Positions 8,986-17,655 of a DNA stretch of 64,000 nucleotides are shown here, piece after piece; positions within the stretch are counted from its first letter, which is position 1, and each line of letters begins with the position of its first letter. The notes beneath the pieces were generated by a model that saw only the letters and a list, made by a program, of their open reading frames with translations, made no database searches and was not told where the DNA came from. A program made the position numbers and the translations under genes. Origin of the DNA: Paenarthrobacter nicotinovorans (GTDB lineage: Bacteria; Actinomycetota; Actinomycetes; Actinomycetales; Micrococcaceae); the NCBI RefSeq assembly GCF_007670255.1, contig NZ_SZVS01000003.1, positions 62,001-126,000 on the forward strand, read 5' to 3'.

Positions 8986-9798
8986 ATGGTCAATGACGAC
9001 ACCAATCCAAGCCTGGACCGCCAGATACTTCAGCGGGACAGTCCTGTCGCGGTCTATCAGCAAGTGGCCGATGTGCTGACGGACTTGGTGGGCCGCTTGG
9101 AACCGGGTTCCCGCATTCCTACCGAGGAAGCCCTCATGGACGAGTACGGCATCAGCCGAACGACAGTGCGGAAGGCCATCGAGACTCTCGTGGTCAAGGG
9201 ACTCCTGGTCCGAAGGCAAGGAAAGGGCACATTTGTGATGGCGCAGCGTCCCGTGAAGATGCTGAACCGTCTGGCTCCGTTCATGGAGACTTTTACCGCG
9301 GCCGGGATGAAGACCGTCAAGGGCCTTATTGAATACAAATGGATGGAAAAGGACAAAACGGTTCCGGCCAAGCTGGTTTCCGATGACAACCTTGTCCTGG
9401 TCATTCGGCGTTCCTACTCCAGCGCCGGCTGGCCTTACGCCATAGCTGAAATCTTCATTCCCTCGCACATCGGACGCCACATCAGCCTGGCCGACGCGGA
9501 ACGGAACTCGATCTACCAGGTCATCCAGGACCGGACCTTGAAGCCCCTGCACCGCGCCGAGATCACTGTCACCATGCACGCACCTCCCGAGCACCTGGCT
9601 GATGCCCTGAATGTTCGGGGATTCGCCATGGTGCCCCGACTGGAACGGACCACCTTGGGGCCCCATGGGGAGGTCCTGGAGTGCACTGTGACCTACTTCC
9701 ACCCGAAGGGATTCGAGATTCGCGCGGAAGTGGCAACGGACGCCAGCCCAAGCCAGGAAACCCATTCCGACCCCGCTGGCCAGATAGTCAGGACTTAA
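8986..9798 (+). CDS. GntR/HutC-family transcriptional regulator
   Basis: A 270-residue DNA-binding regulator. Residues ~18-88 form a GntR winged helix (PVAVYQQVADVLTDLV, then SRTTVRKAIETLVVKGLLVRR and GKGTFV). The rest is a UTRA effector-binding domain (AEIFIPSHIGRHISL; ALNVRGFAMVPRLERTTLG; GEVLECTVTYFHP), which in this subfamily binds small metabolites. The start ATG at 8986 is not preceded by a strong RBS; a TAGCAT at 8934 could be its -10. It is a single gene, closed by a long terminator and with tRNAs upstream, so no target can be inferred from neighbours. Confidence 0.85.
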   Translation: MVNDDTNPSLDRQILQRDSPVAVYQQVADVLTDLVGRLEPGSRIPTEEALMDEYGISRTTVRKAIETLVVKGLLVRRQGKGTFVMAQRPVKMLNRLAPFMETFTAAGMKTVKGLIEYKWMEKDKTVPAKLVSDDNLVLVIRRSYSSAGWPYAIAEIFIPSHIGRHISLADAERNSIYQVIQDRTLKPLHRAEITVTMHAPPEHLADALNVRGFAMVPRLERTTLGPHGEVLECTVTYFHPKGFEIRAEVATDASPSQETHSDPAGQIVRT

Positions 9799-9800
9799 GG

Positions 9801-9840
9801 CGGAAGTGGGCAGGATCCGAATGGATCCTGCCCACTTCCG
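9801..9840. terminator. Long bidirectional terminator between GntR and pspA genes
   Basis: A perfect 18-bp stem (9801-9818 with 9823-9840) and GAAT loop, 2 nt after the GntR stop codon and 36 nt from the convergent pspA stop. Confidence 0.88.
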
Positions 9841-9876
9841 TTGGCAACATACGGGGTCTAAGCCCCAAGGCCGATG

Positions 9877-10665
9877 TCAGAGCTTGTCGAAGTCAGCTTC
9901 GTCAACGGTCGCTTCGGAGGAAGCAGGGGCGCCTGCTCCAATGGCGGGCTTGGAGCCGCCGGACTTCAGGGCTGCAAGGCGGGCCTCAATCTCCGTCTGC
10001 TCACCGAGGTCCTCCAACTGGTTGAACTGGGCGTCCAGACTTGAGGCAGCCAACTCCTGCTGGCCAAGTACCTTGGCCTCTTCGCGACGGATCTTCTCTT
10101 CAAAACGGCCCACTTCGCTGGTGGGATCCATGATGTCGATGCTCTTAAGGGCGTCGTGGACCTGGGACTGTGCGGCAGCGGTCTTGGAGCGGGCCACCAG
10201 TTCGTTGCGCTTGGCCGTCAGCTGGTTGAGCTTGTTCTTCATCTGATCGAGGCCGGCCTTGAGCTTTTCCACGACCTCCGTCTGGGAGGCGATGCTCGGC
10301 TCTGCTGTGCGGGCTTCGGATTCGGCGGTCATCTGGCGCTGAATGGCAACCTTGGCCAGGTTGTCGAACTTCTGTGCGTCCGCGGCATCGCCGGCCGCAC
10401 GGTACTCATCGGCCTTCCTGGACGCCGCGAGGGCCTTGTTGCCCCAGTCCTGGGCGTTCTTGATGTCCTCGTTGTAGTCAGCCTGCAGCATGCGAAGGTT
10501 GCCAATGGTCTGTGCAACGGCGGACTCGGCCTCGGCAATGTTGTTCGTGTAGTCGCGGACCATCTGGTCCAGCATTTTCTGCGGGTCCTCTGCCTGGTCG
10601 AGCAAGGCGTTGATGTTGGCCTTTGCCAGCTGTGAGATCCGACCGAAAATGGACTGCTTAACCAT
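9877..10665 (-). CDS. pspA: PspA/IM30 family phage-shock protein
   Basis: A 262-residue coiled-coil protein of the PspA/IM30/Vipp1 (ESCRT-III-like) family, which coats and stabilises the inner face of the cytoplasmic membrane under stress. It begins MVKQSIFGRISQLAKANINALLDQAEDPQKMLDQMVRDY, the typical amphipathic helix and helix 1. Long Ala/Glu/Lys-rich helices (about residues 25-215) and a short acidic C terminus follow. The RBS GAAAGG precedes ATG 10665. It lies downstream of, and in the same direction as, the TPM-domain gene, separated by 100 nt holding a hairpin and clustered inverted repeats, so expression may be independent. Confidence 0.93.
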   Translation of the reverse strand: MVKQSIFGRISQLAKANINALLDQAEDPQKMLDQMVRDYTNNIAEAESAVAQTIGNLRMLQADYNEDIKNAQDWGNKALAASRKADEYRAAGDAADAQKFDNLAKVAIQRQMTAESEARTAEPSIASQTEVVEKLKAGLDQMKNKLNQLTAKRNELVARSKTAAAQSQVHDALKSIDIMDPTSEVGRFEEKIRREEAKVLGQQELAASSLDAQFNQLEDLGEQTEIEARLAALKSGGSKPAIGAGAPASSEATVDEADFDKL

Positions 10666-10686
10666 GGTGTTGCCTTTCGTCCTGCT

Positions 10687-10715
10687 CAGTGATGCTCACT
10701 GAAATCAGTGATCAG
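10687..10715 (-). promoter_or_regulatory. Clustered inverted repeats upstream of pspA
   Basis: CAGTGA-TGC-TCACTG (10686-10700) overlaps TCACTGA-AA-TCAGTGA (10696-10711), followed by TCAG. The three alternating half-sites of TCAGTGA type lie 20-50 nt before the pspA start codon, a place suited to an operator or a translational control hairpin. The binding protein is unknown. Confidence 0.45.
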
Positions 10716-10733
10716 TTGTTGTACCGCTCCTAT

Positions 10734-10751
10734 GCGGGGCACGGACCCCGC
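10734..10751 (-). terminator. Short hairpin between the TPM gene and pspA
   Basis: GCGGGG (10734-10739) and CCCCGC (10746-10751) flank a 6-nt loop just downstream of the TPM gene stop. It is short, so it is only a weak terminator candidate. Confidence 0.35.
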
Positions 10752-10765
10752 TTAGTATCTAGGGT

Positions 10766-12823
10766 CTAGAAGTCGCCGCCGCCACCGCCGTCGCCGCCCC
10801 AGCCGCCGCCGTCGAATCCGCCGCCGGAATCGCCTCCGCCGCCGAAGAAGCCGCCGTCACCGCCGCCGTCGTTGTGGCCACCGCCCCAGCCGCCTCCGCC
10901 GCCGTTGAGGATGGAGTTGATGAGGATTCCGCCGAGGATGGCGCCGCCGAGCCCGCCGCCACCACCTCCGCCGCCAAACATGCCGCCGCGGCCGTAGCCT
11001 TGGTTGGCGTAGCCGAACTGGTCGACGTCGGACTGCGCGAGCTGGGCCGCCTGCGCGGCGAGTGAGTGTGCCTGCTGGGCGTAGGTCAGCGCAGTCACGG
11101 GATCATTCCGGGAGATCGAGAGGGCATAGTCGAGATTGCGCTGGGCTTCGGCCAGCCTGGTCCGGGCGTCGGTGCCCACACCGCCGCGGCGCGCGGTGAT
11201 GTAGTCCGACGTGGCGCTGATCTGGGCCTGTGCGGCCATGATGGTCTGCTGCAGGGACGCCTGCGCGCGCCGGGCCTGCTCTTGCTGATCGCGGATGCCC
11301 GACAGGGACTGATCGAGCGCCTGGTGGGCCGACTCAACGCGGCTCAGGGTGGCGATGGGGTCGATCTTTCCGCTCTGGATTTCGTTTTTCACCTGTCCCA
11401 GGGCGGCTTCCACTCCGGCCACCGGACCGGCAAGTTCGGGGTGCTGCCCGGACTGGATCATGGCCCGTGCCTGGGCGAGATCCTGGCTGGTTTCGGCGAC
11501 AGCGCCGTCGAGGGCGGTACGCGCTTCATCCAGGCTGCCGGCCGTCTTGGAGATCGCCTCAATCAAGATGTTGGTTTGGTGGAGGCTTTCCTCTGCCGCG
11601 CGAACGGCCACCGCGGCCATGCTGTTCTCGCCGGAGCTCAGCTTTTCCTGTGCAGTGGCCGCTGCGTTCCGGACAAAGGCGAGGCGTTCCTTGGCCTGCA
11701 GAATGTTGTCGGAGACCTGGGTAAGTGCAGACTCGGCGTATTTGGCGCGAAGTCCTTCAAGCGATTGCTCCGCGCTGGCGATTTTTGCGTCAGCTTCCTG
11801 CGCTCCAGCGGCTACTGCCGAGAGAGCCTGCGGGGCGTTCTTTTCCAATTCGCGCAGGGAATCGAAATCCGCCTTCTGATCGCGCAGTGAGGAGAGTGCG
11901 GCTTCAGAGCGCCGGATGATCTCGCCGAGCCAGCTGCGCTGCTGTTCTTCCGTATCCGGAATATGGTCATCGAGCTGTTGCTGCAGCTTGAAGGACTCGG
12001 TCATGTGACCCTTGGCCTCTTCCAAGGCCTTGGTGAAGTTACCGACCGCCGCATCGCCGTATTGCGCCTGCGCAAAACCCAGTTCCTGCTCGCTGGACCT
12101 GATGGCGTCATCGGCTTCGATCAGCAGGGATCCGCTCTTCTGCCGCAGTTCGGGAATGCTCATCCCTGCGAGGGGGTCCAGTTGTTCGCCCTGCGGCCCG
12201 TAGCCGGCACTGACTTCCTTGGTACCGGCCTTTTTGCGCCGGTTCCGGAGGTAGAGGTAGGTGCCCGCACCGCCGGCCGCTACGACGCCGACGCCAACCA
12301 GAACGCCTACGCCGGCACTGCCGTTGGGAACAGTTCCGCTGCCGCCGCCAGCGGCATCGCCAATGGCTGCAGCTGCGTCAATGGCAGCTTGGGCGTAGTT
12401 GCCTGCCCGGAGTTGGGGATCGATGGCCTTGCTGGTGATGTTGTCCCGTTGGGCGTTGGTGATCTTGCTGTTGGTGGGCTTGCTCAGCTGGTACTGCCGC
12501 GTTTCCGTCGCAACGGCGAGGACGAGTGCGTTTGAACCCAATTGCGCCTTCTCGGCTACGTCCTGGGTCCATTGAACGCGATCGGTCGGGTTCTCGAACC
12601 GCTTGACGAAGACAGCGTGCAAGGTCATCGCATGGTCCTTGCCGAGCTTCTGGATGGCTTCTTCAACTTTGGCCTTGTCGCCGCCAAGAACGCCCGCGGA
12701 GTCCACGATTTTTGTGGTGGGGTCGAGTGTCACGGGGCTCTCCGCCCAAGCCGCGCCGGCCGGGAGGGCCAACAATCCAGCCACGCCAATGACAGCGAGT
12801 ACGCGTTTAACTATTGACCGCAT
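10766..12823 (-). CDS. TPM-domain exported/membrane protein with Gly-rich tail
   Basis: A 685-residue envelope protein. It has an N-terminal signal peptide (MRSIVKRVLAVIGVAGLLALPAGAAWA), a TPM domain (about residues 33-165; DSAGVLGGDKAKVEEAIQKL) and one transmembrane helix (GVLVGVGVVAAGGAGTYLYL). A long Ala/Glu/Gln helical region with coiled-coil character follows (about 240-590), then a tail of Gly runs with Trp/Phe/Asp ending GGGGDF. The frame is open to 12982, but ATG 12823 gives a clean signal peptide and has GAAGGG upstream. TPM proteins with Gly-rich ends resemble YgcG; the helical part resembles PspA-type helices. Placement next to pspA suggests an envelope-stress role, which is inference. 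Confidence 0.82.
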   Translation of the reverse strand: MRSIVKRVLAVIGVAGLLALPAGAAWAESPVTLDPTTKIVDSAGVLGGDKAKVEEAIQKLGKDHAMTLHAVFVKRFENPTDRVQWTQDVAEKAQLGSNALVLAVATETRQYQLSKPTNSKITNAQRDNITSKAIDPQLRAGNYAQAAIDAAAAIGDAAGGGSGTVPNGSAGVGVLVGVGVVAAGGAGTYLYLRNRRKKAGTKEVSAGYGPQGEQLDPLAGMSIPELRQKSGSLLIEADDAIRSSEQELGFAQAQYGDAAVGNFTKALEEAKGHMTESFKLQQQLDDHIPDTEEQQRSWLGEIIRRSEAALSSLRDQKADFDSLRELEKNAPQALSAVAAGAQEADAKIASAEQSLEGLRAKYAESALTQVSDNILQAKERLAFVRNAAATAQEKLSSGENSMAAVAVRAAEESLHQTNILIEAISKTAGSLDEARTALDGAVAETSQDLAQARAMIQSGQHPELAGPVAGVEAALGQVKNEIQSGKIDPIATLSRVESAHQALDQSLSGIRDQQEQARRAQASLQQTIMAAQAQISATSDYITARRGGVGTDARTRLAEAQRNLDYALSISRNDPVTALTYAQQAHSLAAQAAQLAQSDVDQFGYANQGYGRGGMFGGGGGGGGLGGAILGGILINSILNGGGGGWGGGHNDGGGDGGFFGGGGDSGGGFDGGGWGGDGGGGGDF

Positions 12824-13143
12824 GTGCAACCCTTCAGCACGTCTGCGACTGGAACAAGGCGTACCAATCGTCACAGAATGCTCAGCGCCCCCACGCATGG
12901 TGTAAAGCCGCAGGTCGCTGTGGCAATTCCTCTTGATTCTATGGTGCACCCCAGGACCCGTCCACAGGGGTGAATATGCCACCAGCGAAATATAGGAGAA
13001 ACATCGTTTGTTGTGTCGTTGAGGGGTTCCGGGCCGACGTTATGCGCCGCGCTTACCGCTTTCAGGAAGCTCCCAGCGAACGTCCGATTTTGTTCCAGTT
13101 ACTGGGTACATAGTTAGTAAGGACGAGGACGAAAGGAAGACCC
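12824..13143. other. Divergent intergenic region, TPM gene / htrA
   Basis: 320 bases without a gene. They hold the TPM promoter given separately and, at the right end, the htrA leader with RBS GAAAGGAAG before ATG 13144. A TACATAGT stretch near 13110 may be part of the htrA promoter. I see no RNA gene or riboswitch. Confidence 0.5.
12936..12964 (-). promoter_or_regulatory. Promoter of the TPM-domain gene
   Basis: On the minus strand TGGACG (12959-12964) and TAGAAT (12936-12941) are separated by 17 nt. This predicts a leader of about 105 nt to the ATG at 12823. Confidence 0.5.
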
Positions 13144-14796
13144 ATGACGGAGAACCCAGCGCAGGGCAGTGCACCGGAAAACCGGGAGCCATCCCAGCCC
13201 CATGCGACATCCGGCCAGCACAATGATGCCTCCCGGCACAGCGATGACTCACAGCAGCCGCAGCAGCCCGCCTGGAACTCAGGTCAGAAGCAGGGCGACG
13301 AGACCGCGGCGCAGCCTGCTACGCCGGCGCAGCCCACTACTCCCTTGCCGGCTTACCAGCCACAAACACAGTCTCAGCCGCAGGCGCACACTCAGCCACA
13401 GGCACAGTCCCAGCCGTCCTACTACGGCAACCAGCAGCACGACCCGGCCCAGCGCCCCGGCTACCCGCAGCACCAGCCCTTCTACGGCGGCGCCGCGAAC
13501 CCGCAGGGCAACAACCCCGGCGCCCAGTTCCACTCAACGCAGAGCCAGCACACCCCCGGAGCGCAGGCGGCAAGCCATTCGACTGTAGCCACCAAGCGCA
13601 AGCCCGCCTTTGGCGTGGGCACCCTTGTGGCGAGCATGCTCGCGGCGGGCCTGATCGGCGGCGGAGTCGTGGCAGGCAGCAACGCATTGTGGGACAACCC
13701 GGCGCCGGCAGCATCCACTGGTGGACAGTCCAGCACCGTCATTGTGAACAACAAGGACGACGTCAACGTGATCACGGCAGCGGCTGCCAAAGCCTCGCCA
13801 AGCGTGGTGACCATCAAGGCAACCAGTGGAAACGAAGGCGGAACGGGTTCCGGCATCATCCTGGATGACCAAGGCCATATCCTGACCAACACCCACGTGG
13901 TGACCTTGGATGGCGCCACGTCCAATGCCGCCATCGAAGTCCGTACGAACGACGGCAAGGTCCTGAAGGCAACGGTTGTCGGAACAGATCCGCTGTCCGA
14001 CCTCGCTGTCATCAAGGTCAGCGATGCTTCGGGCCTGGTGCCCGCCACCCTGGGTGACTCCTCCAAGATCAACGTGGGGGACACCGCCGTCGCCATCGGT
14101 TCACCGCTGGGCCTGACCGGAACGGTGACGGACGGCATCGTCTCCACGCTGAACCGGACCATCAGCGTTGCTTCGTCGGCAGCGCCGAAGGAGGGTACCG
14201 ACAGTTCCCAGGGCGGTGACCAAGGCTTTGAATTCGCGCCCCCGAACGGCGGCCAGAACCAGCGTTCTGCCAATGAAGGCTCCATAGCCATCAACGTCAT
14301 CCAGACTGACGCGGCCATCAACCCCGGTAACTCGGGCGGTGCCTTGGTCAACAGCAAGGGCGAGATCATCGGCGTCAACGTCGCCATCGCCTCCGCCGGC
14401 AGCGGCACCTCCGACTCGTCAAGCGGCAATATCGGTGTTGGTTTCAGCATCCCGATCAACCACGCGAAGCGGGTTGCGCAGGAGATTATCGACTCCGGCA
14501 AGGCCAGCCACGGGCAGTTCGGTGTCTCGGTCCGGGCCAAGTCCGGCACCAACAGTGACTCCGGATTCTCTGTAGGAGCCGAGGTCGCCTCGGTGACCTC
14601 CGGTTCAGCCGCAGCCAAAGCGGGCATCAAGGTGGGCGACGTCGTCACCAAGTTCGGCGACTACGCTGTCAGCGATCCCAACCAGTTGACCGCAGCGGTC
14701 CGGGAGCAGCCTGCAGGTGCCAAGGTGAAGGTGACCATCCAGCGTGGTGGCCAGAGCCAGGAAATCGAGGTAACCCTCGACGCCGCCCAGCAGTAG
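13144..14796 (+). CDS. htrA: HtrA/DegP-like membrane-anchored serine protease with PDZ domain
   Basis: A 550-residue trypsin-like protease that handles misfolded envelope proteins. A Gln/Pro-rich cytoplasmic region (residues 1-150) is followed by one transmembrane helix (about 158-180, FGVGTLVASMLAAGLIGGGVVAG). The protease domain has the triad His251 (TNTHVV), Asp286 (SDLAVIKV) and Ser397 (GNSGGALV). A C-terminal PDZ domain (about 460-545) contains GSAAAKAGIKVGDVVTKFGD. An insertion rich in Gly/Ser/Gln at about 345-380 is longer than in most homologues. Good RBS before ATG 13144. The protease faces outward. Neighbouring pspA and TPM genes suggest a shared envelope-stress theme. Confidence 0.93.
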   Translation: MTENPAQGSAPENREPSQPHATSGQHNDASRHSDDSQQPQQPAWNSGQKQGDETAAQPATPAQPTTPLPAYQPQTQSQPQAHTQPQAQSQPSYYGNQQHDPAQRPGYPQHQPFYGGAANPQGNNPGAQFHSTQSQHTPGAQAASHSTVATKRKPAFGVGTLVASMLAAGLIGGGVVAGSNALWDNPAPAASTGGQSSTVIVNNKDDVNVITAAAAKASPSVVTIKATSGNEGGTGSGIILDDQGHILTNTHVVTLDGATSNAAIEVRTNDGKVLKATVVGTDPLSDLAVIKVSDASGLVPATLGDSSKINVGDTAVAIGSPLGLTGTVTDGIVSTLNRTISVASSAAPKEGTDSSQGGDQGFEFAPPNGGQNQRSANEGSIAINVIQTDAAINPGNSGGALVNSKGEIIGVNVAIASAGSGTSDSSSGNIGVGFSIPINHAKRVAQEIIDSGKASHGQFGVSVRAKSGTNSDSGFSVGAEVASVTSGSAAAKAGIKVGDVVTKFGDYAVSDPNQLTAAVREQPAGAKVKVTIQRGGQSQEIEVTLDAAQQ

Positions 14797-14811
14797 AGCC
14801 ACGGACCAAAC

Positions 14812-14854
14812 CACGACGGCGGCCGTCACCTATGAGGTGAGGGCCGCCGTCGTG
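14812..14854 (+). terminator. Terminator after htrA
   Basis: CACGACGGCGGCC (14812-14824) pairs with 14842-14854, and the inside continues with TCACC/GGTGA around TATG. The outer stem is nearly the same sequence as the terminator at 19625-19665. Confidence 0.85.
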
Positions 14855-15024
14855 CGTCCCGGCATGGTTCGCGCAAGCGCAACAGGCGTTAACGCTGGGA
14901 GTGGTTTTCTGCGGGCAATATGCTTAGCTAGGACGAGCCCACGCGCTGGGCAATTCACGGCCACGCTGTTGCGGTTGGCCGTCCACAAGCATGGAAGGCT
15001 GCTTCGAAGACAGTGGAAGAGACA

Positions 15025-15828
15025 TTGAAGATTGTCGTTCTGGTCAAGCACGTCCCGGACGCGCAGTTCGACCGGCACATCACGGGCCCTGCCAACACAA
15101 CCGATCGTGAAGAAAGCATCTTGTCCGAACTGGACGAGTATGCCCTTGAGGCTGCGCTGCAGTTGGCGGAGGAACGCGGAGGTGCGAAGGCGGGCAACGA
15201 GGTTATTGCCCTGAGCATGGGACCGTCCGGGGCCGTCAACGCGGTCAAGAAGTCGCTGCAGATCGGCGCATACTCGGGAGTCCACCTCAGCGATGACGCT
15301 CTGGCTGGCTCTGATGCCGCTGCTACTTCGCTGGCACTCGCCGCCGCGATCCGCCACCTTTCCGCCGACGGCCGCCCCGTGGACCTGGTCCTGACGGGAA
15401 TGGCGTCCACCGATGGCGAGACGTCCCTGATTCCGGCCCAGCTGGCCGAGCGCTTGTCCCTCCCGCAGGTGACCTTTGCTTCCAGCCTTGAGGTGGCCGG
15501 TGGCCAGGTGACGGCACGTCGGGACGCAGGCCCGTACTCGGAGACGGTGGAGGCGCCGCTGCCCGCAGTTGTTTCGGTCACCGACCAGATCAACGAGCCG
15601 CGCTATCCCAACTTCAAGGGAATCCTGGCAGCCAAGAAGAAGAAGATCACGTCCCTTACCCTCTCCGACATCGGGGTGGATGCCTCGCAGGTGGGCTTGG
15701 CCGGATCATGGACCGTGGTGGAGTCCGCCGAAGCGCGGCCGCCGCGCACGGCCGGCACCATCATTACCGACGAAGGCGACGCCGGCATCAAGCTGGTCGA
15801 TTTCCTCGCCGCCCAGAAGCTGCTCTAA
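15025..15828 (+). CDS. etfB: Electron transfer flavoprotein beta subunit
   Basis: The beta subunit of the ETF heterodimer, which takes electrons from acyl-CoA and other dehydrogenases and passes them to ETF:quinone oxidoreductase. It begins KIVVLVKHVPDAQFDRHI, then SILSELDEYALEAALQLAEE and VLTGMASTDGETSLIPAQLAERL, all typical of EtfB. The AMP-binding and recognition-loop regions are complete (267 aa). The frame allows GTG at 15013, but TTG at 15025 gives the conserved first residues and has GGAAGAG close in front. It is followed by etfA after 14 nt, as one operon. Confidence 0.93.
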   Translation: MKIVVLVKHVPDAQFDRHITGPANTTDREESILSELDEYALEAALQLAEERGGAKAGNEVIALSMGPSGAVNAVKKSLQIGAYSGVHLSDDALAGSDAAATSLALAAAIRHLSADGRPVDLVLTGMASTDGETSLIPAQLAERLSLPQVTFASSLEVAGGQVTARRDAGPYSETVEAPLPAVVSVTDQINEPRYPNFKGILAAKKKKITSLTLSDIGVDASQVGLAGSWTVVESAEARPPRTAGTIITDEGDAGIKLVDFLAAQKLL

Positions 15829-15842
15829 AGGGGACTCCAACC

Positions 15843-16796
15843 ATGGCAAATGCACTTGTTTTCATTGATAACCCGGGCGCCGCTCTGAAGAAGAGCAGCC
15901 TGGAGCTTCTCACTATCGCCCGCTCGCTGGGGGAGACCGCCGTCGCTTTCACCGGCGAGTTGAACGACGACGTCGCCGCCACCTTGGGTGCCTACGGCGC
16001 CACGACGGTCTACCGCCCGTCGACGGACGACCTTGAGAACTATCTGGTAGGTCCGAAGGCTGCCTATCTTGCCGCCGCTGCGGCAGAGTCCGGCGCCACG
16101 ACGGTTCTGCTCGACAACTCGCCTGAGGGCAAGGAAATCGCGGGCAGGCTCGGGATCAAGCTGAACGCCGGCGTCATCACCGACGTCGTAGGGGTGGAGG
16201 CCGATGGGACTGCCCACAAGTCGGTTCTTGCCGGCTCCTACAACACCTCGGCGAAGGCGACCACTGCCGTGACCGTCCTTTCGGTCAAGGCCAACAACGT
16301 CGAACCCGCGCCGTCCGGAGATGCGGGTGTTCCGTCAACCGCCACTGTTGATGTTCCGGCTGATGCCGTTGCTGCTTCCGCCCGTATCACCGCGCGGGCC
16401 GAGAAGCCGGTGAGCGGCCGCCCGGACCTCAGTGAAGCCCGGATTGTCGTGGCCGGCGGCCGTGGCGTCGATGGCGACTTTGGTCCTTTGGAAGAGCTTG
16501 CCGATGCCCTCGGTGCCGCGGTGGGCGCATCCCGCGCTGCTACCGACGCCGGCTGGATCGGCCACGATGCCCAGGTCGGCCAGACCGGTGTCACGGTATC
16601 GCCGCAGTTGTACATCTCCGCTGGTATCTCCGGTGCCATCCAGCAGAAGGCCGGCATGCAGACGTCCAAGGTGATCGTCGCTGTCAACAAGGACGCTGAG
16701 TCGCCGGTGTTCGAAATCGCCGACTATGGCATCATCGGTGACCTTTTCAAGGTCATTCCGCAGGCCACAGCCGAAATCAAGAAGCGGAAAGGCTGA
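15843..16796 (+). CDS. etfA: Electron transfer flavoprotein alpha subunit
   Basis: The alpha subunit (317 aa) that carries FAD. The N-terminal half (MANALVFIDNPGAALKKSSLELLTIARSLG) has the ETF alpha/beta fold. The C-terminal FAD domain shows EARIVVAGGRGV, GASRAATDAGWIGHDAQVGQTGV, SPQLYISAGISGAIQQKAGM, VIVAVNKDAESPVFEIADYGIIGDLFKVIP, the classic signature. ATG 15843 follows AGGGGA. It is transcribed with etfB, and the PIG-L gene starts 5 nt after it. Confidence 0.95.
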   Translation: MANALVFIDNPGAALKKSSLELLTIARSLGETAVAFTGELNDDVAATLGAYGATTVYRPSTDDLENYLVGPKAAYLAAAAAESGATTVLLDNSPEGKEIAGRLGIKLNAGVITDVVGVEADGTAHKSVLAGSYNTSAKATTAVTVLSVKANNVEPAPSGDAGVPSTATVDVPADAVAASARITARAEKPVSGRPDLSEARIVVAGGRGVDGDFGPLEELADALGAAVGASRAATDAGWIGHDAQVGQTGVTVSPQLYISAGISGAIQQKAGMQTSKVIVAVNKDAESPVFEIADYGIIGDLFKVIPQATAEIKKRKG

Positions 16797-16801
16797 TCTC
16801 C

Positions 16802-17581
16802 TTGCCTACTGGCGTTTCGTCAGCAAAGAGCCCGTTCGATGCCTCCACGGAGCGCGTTGAGCGGGTGCTTTGTTTTACCGCCCACCCCGACGACATCGAC
16901 TTCGGTGCCGCTGGGACCATCGCGGCGTGGACCGCGGCCGGCGTCCAGGTCAGCTACTGCATCATGACCGACGGCGATGCAGGCGGCTTTGACCCCGCGG
17001 ACCGTGCCAGGATCATTGAGCTCCGCGCAGAAGAGCAGCAGCGCGCAGCCGCACTGGTTGGCGTCACAGACATCCATTACCTCCACGAGCGCGACGGATA
17101 CCTGGAACCGTCACACGGCGTCATCCGGCAGGTGGTCAAACTCATCCGTGAAATACGTCCGGACATCGTGCTCACCATGCACCCGGAGCGCAATTGGGAC
17201 CGGCTCCAGAAGAGCCACCCGGACCACTTGGCCGCGGGGGAGGCCGTGACCCGGGCTGTTTATCCTGCCGTGGAAAACCCGTTTGCCTACCCTGAGCTGG
17301 CCGAAGCGGGCCTTGAAGCCTACAAGCTGCCGTGGCTGTGGTTCATCTCCAGCCCGGAGGCCAGGGAAAACCACTTCGTTGACGTGTCCGGGCACGTCGA
17401 AGCCAAGCTCGAGGCCATCCGGGTCCACGCCAGCCAGCACCCCGATGTCGCAGGCATGGAACGGGTGGTCCGTGGCCTGATGCTGGCCAATGGAGAGCGC
17501 GGTGGACTCCCCGCAGGAGCCAGCGCGGAGGCCTTCCACGTGGTTTCCGTGAACGGCTCCAGCACCATCGCCGGTTTCTGA
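16802..17581 (+). CDS. PIG-L family deacetylase (LmbE-like)
   Basis: A 259-residue zinc-dependent N-acetyl(glucosaminyl) deacetylase of the PIG-L/LmbE superfamily. The metal site is visible as FTAHPDDIDFG (His28, Asp31) and KSHPDHLAAG further on, with GDAGG between them. The superfamily includes mycothiol enzymes MshB and Mca, but I cannot place this protein as either; MshB and Mca are usually longer (about 290 aa). Start TTG 16802 lies 5 nt after etfA, so it belongs to the etf operon. That link to electron transfer is unexplained. Confidence 0.85.
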   Translation: MPTGVSSAKSPFDASTERVERVLCFTAHPDDIDFGAAGTIAAWTAAGVQVSYCIMTDGDAGGFDPADRARIIELRAEEQQRAAALVGVTDIHYLHERDGYLEPSHGVIRQVVKLIREIRPDIVLTMHPERNWDRLQKSHPDHLAAGEAVTRAVYPAVENPFAYPELAEAGLEAYKLPWLWFISSPEARENHFVDVSGHVEAKLEAIRVHASQHPDVAGMERVVRGLMLANGERGGLPAGASAEAFHVVSVNGSSTIAGF

Positions 17582-17655
17582 CGTTGCCCTCATGTAACGC
17601 GTGTCATATGCTTGACCTCGGTTAAATCATATTTATTTGAGGAAGGCAGACTTTG

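Noticed and set aside
8986..9798. GntR protein as regulator of the gluconate genes at 17.6-19.6 kb
   Set aside because: The UTRA-type effector domain and 8 kb distance give no support; gluconate regulators are usually adjacent and of another subfamily.
9815..9824. CCGAAT as a second SigK -10 box
   Set aside because: It is part of the terminator hairpin and loop and has no CCATCC at the right distance.
13482..14651. 389-codon minus-strand frame opposite htrA
   Set aside because: Antisense to the intact HtrA triad; no motif.
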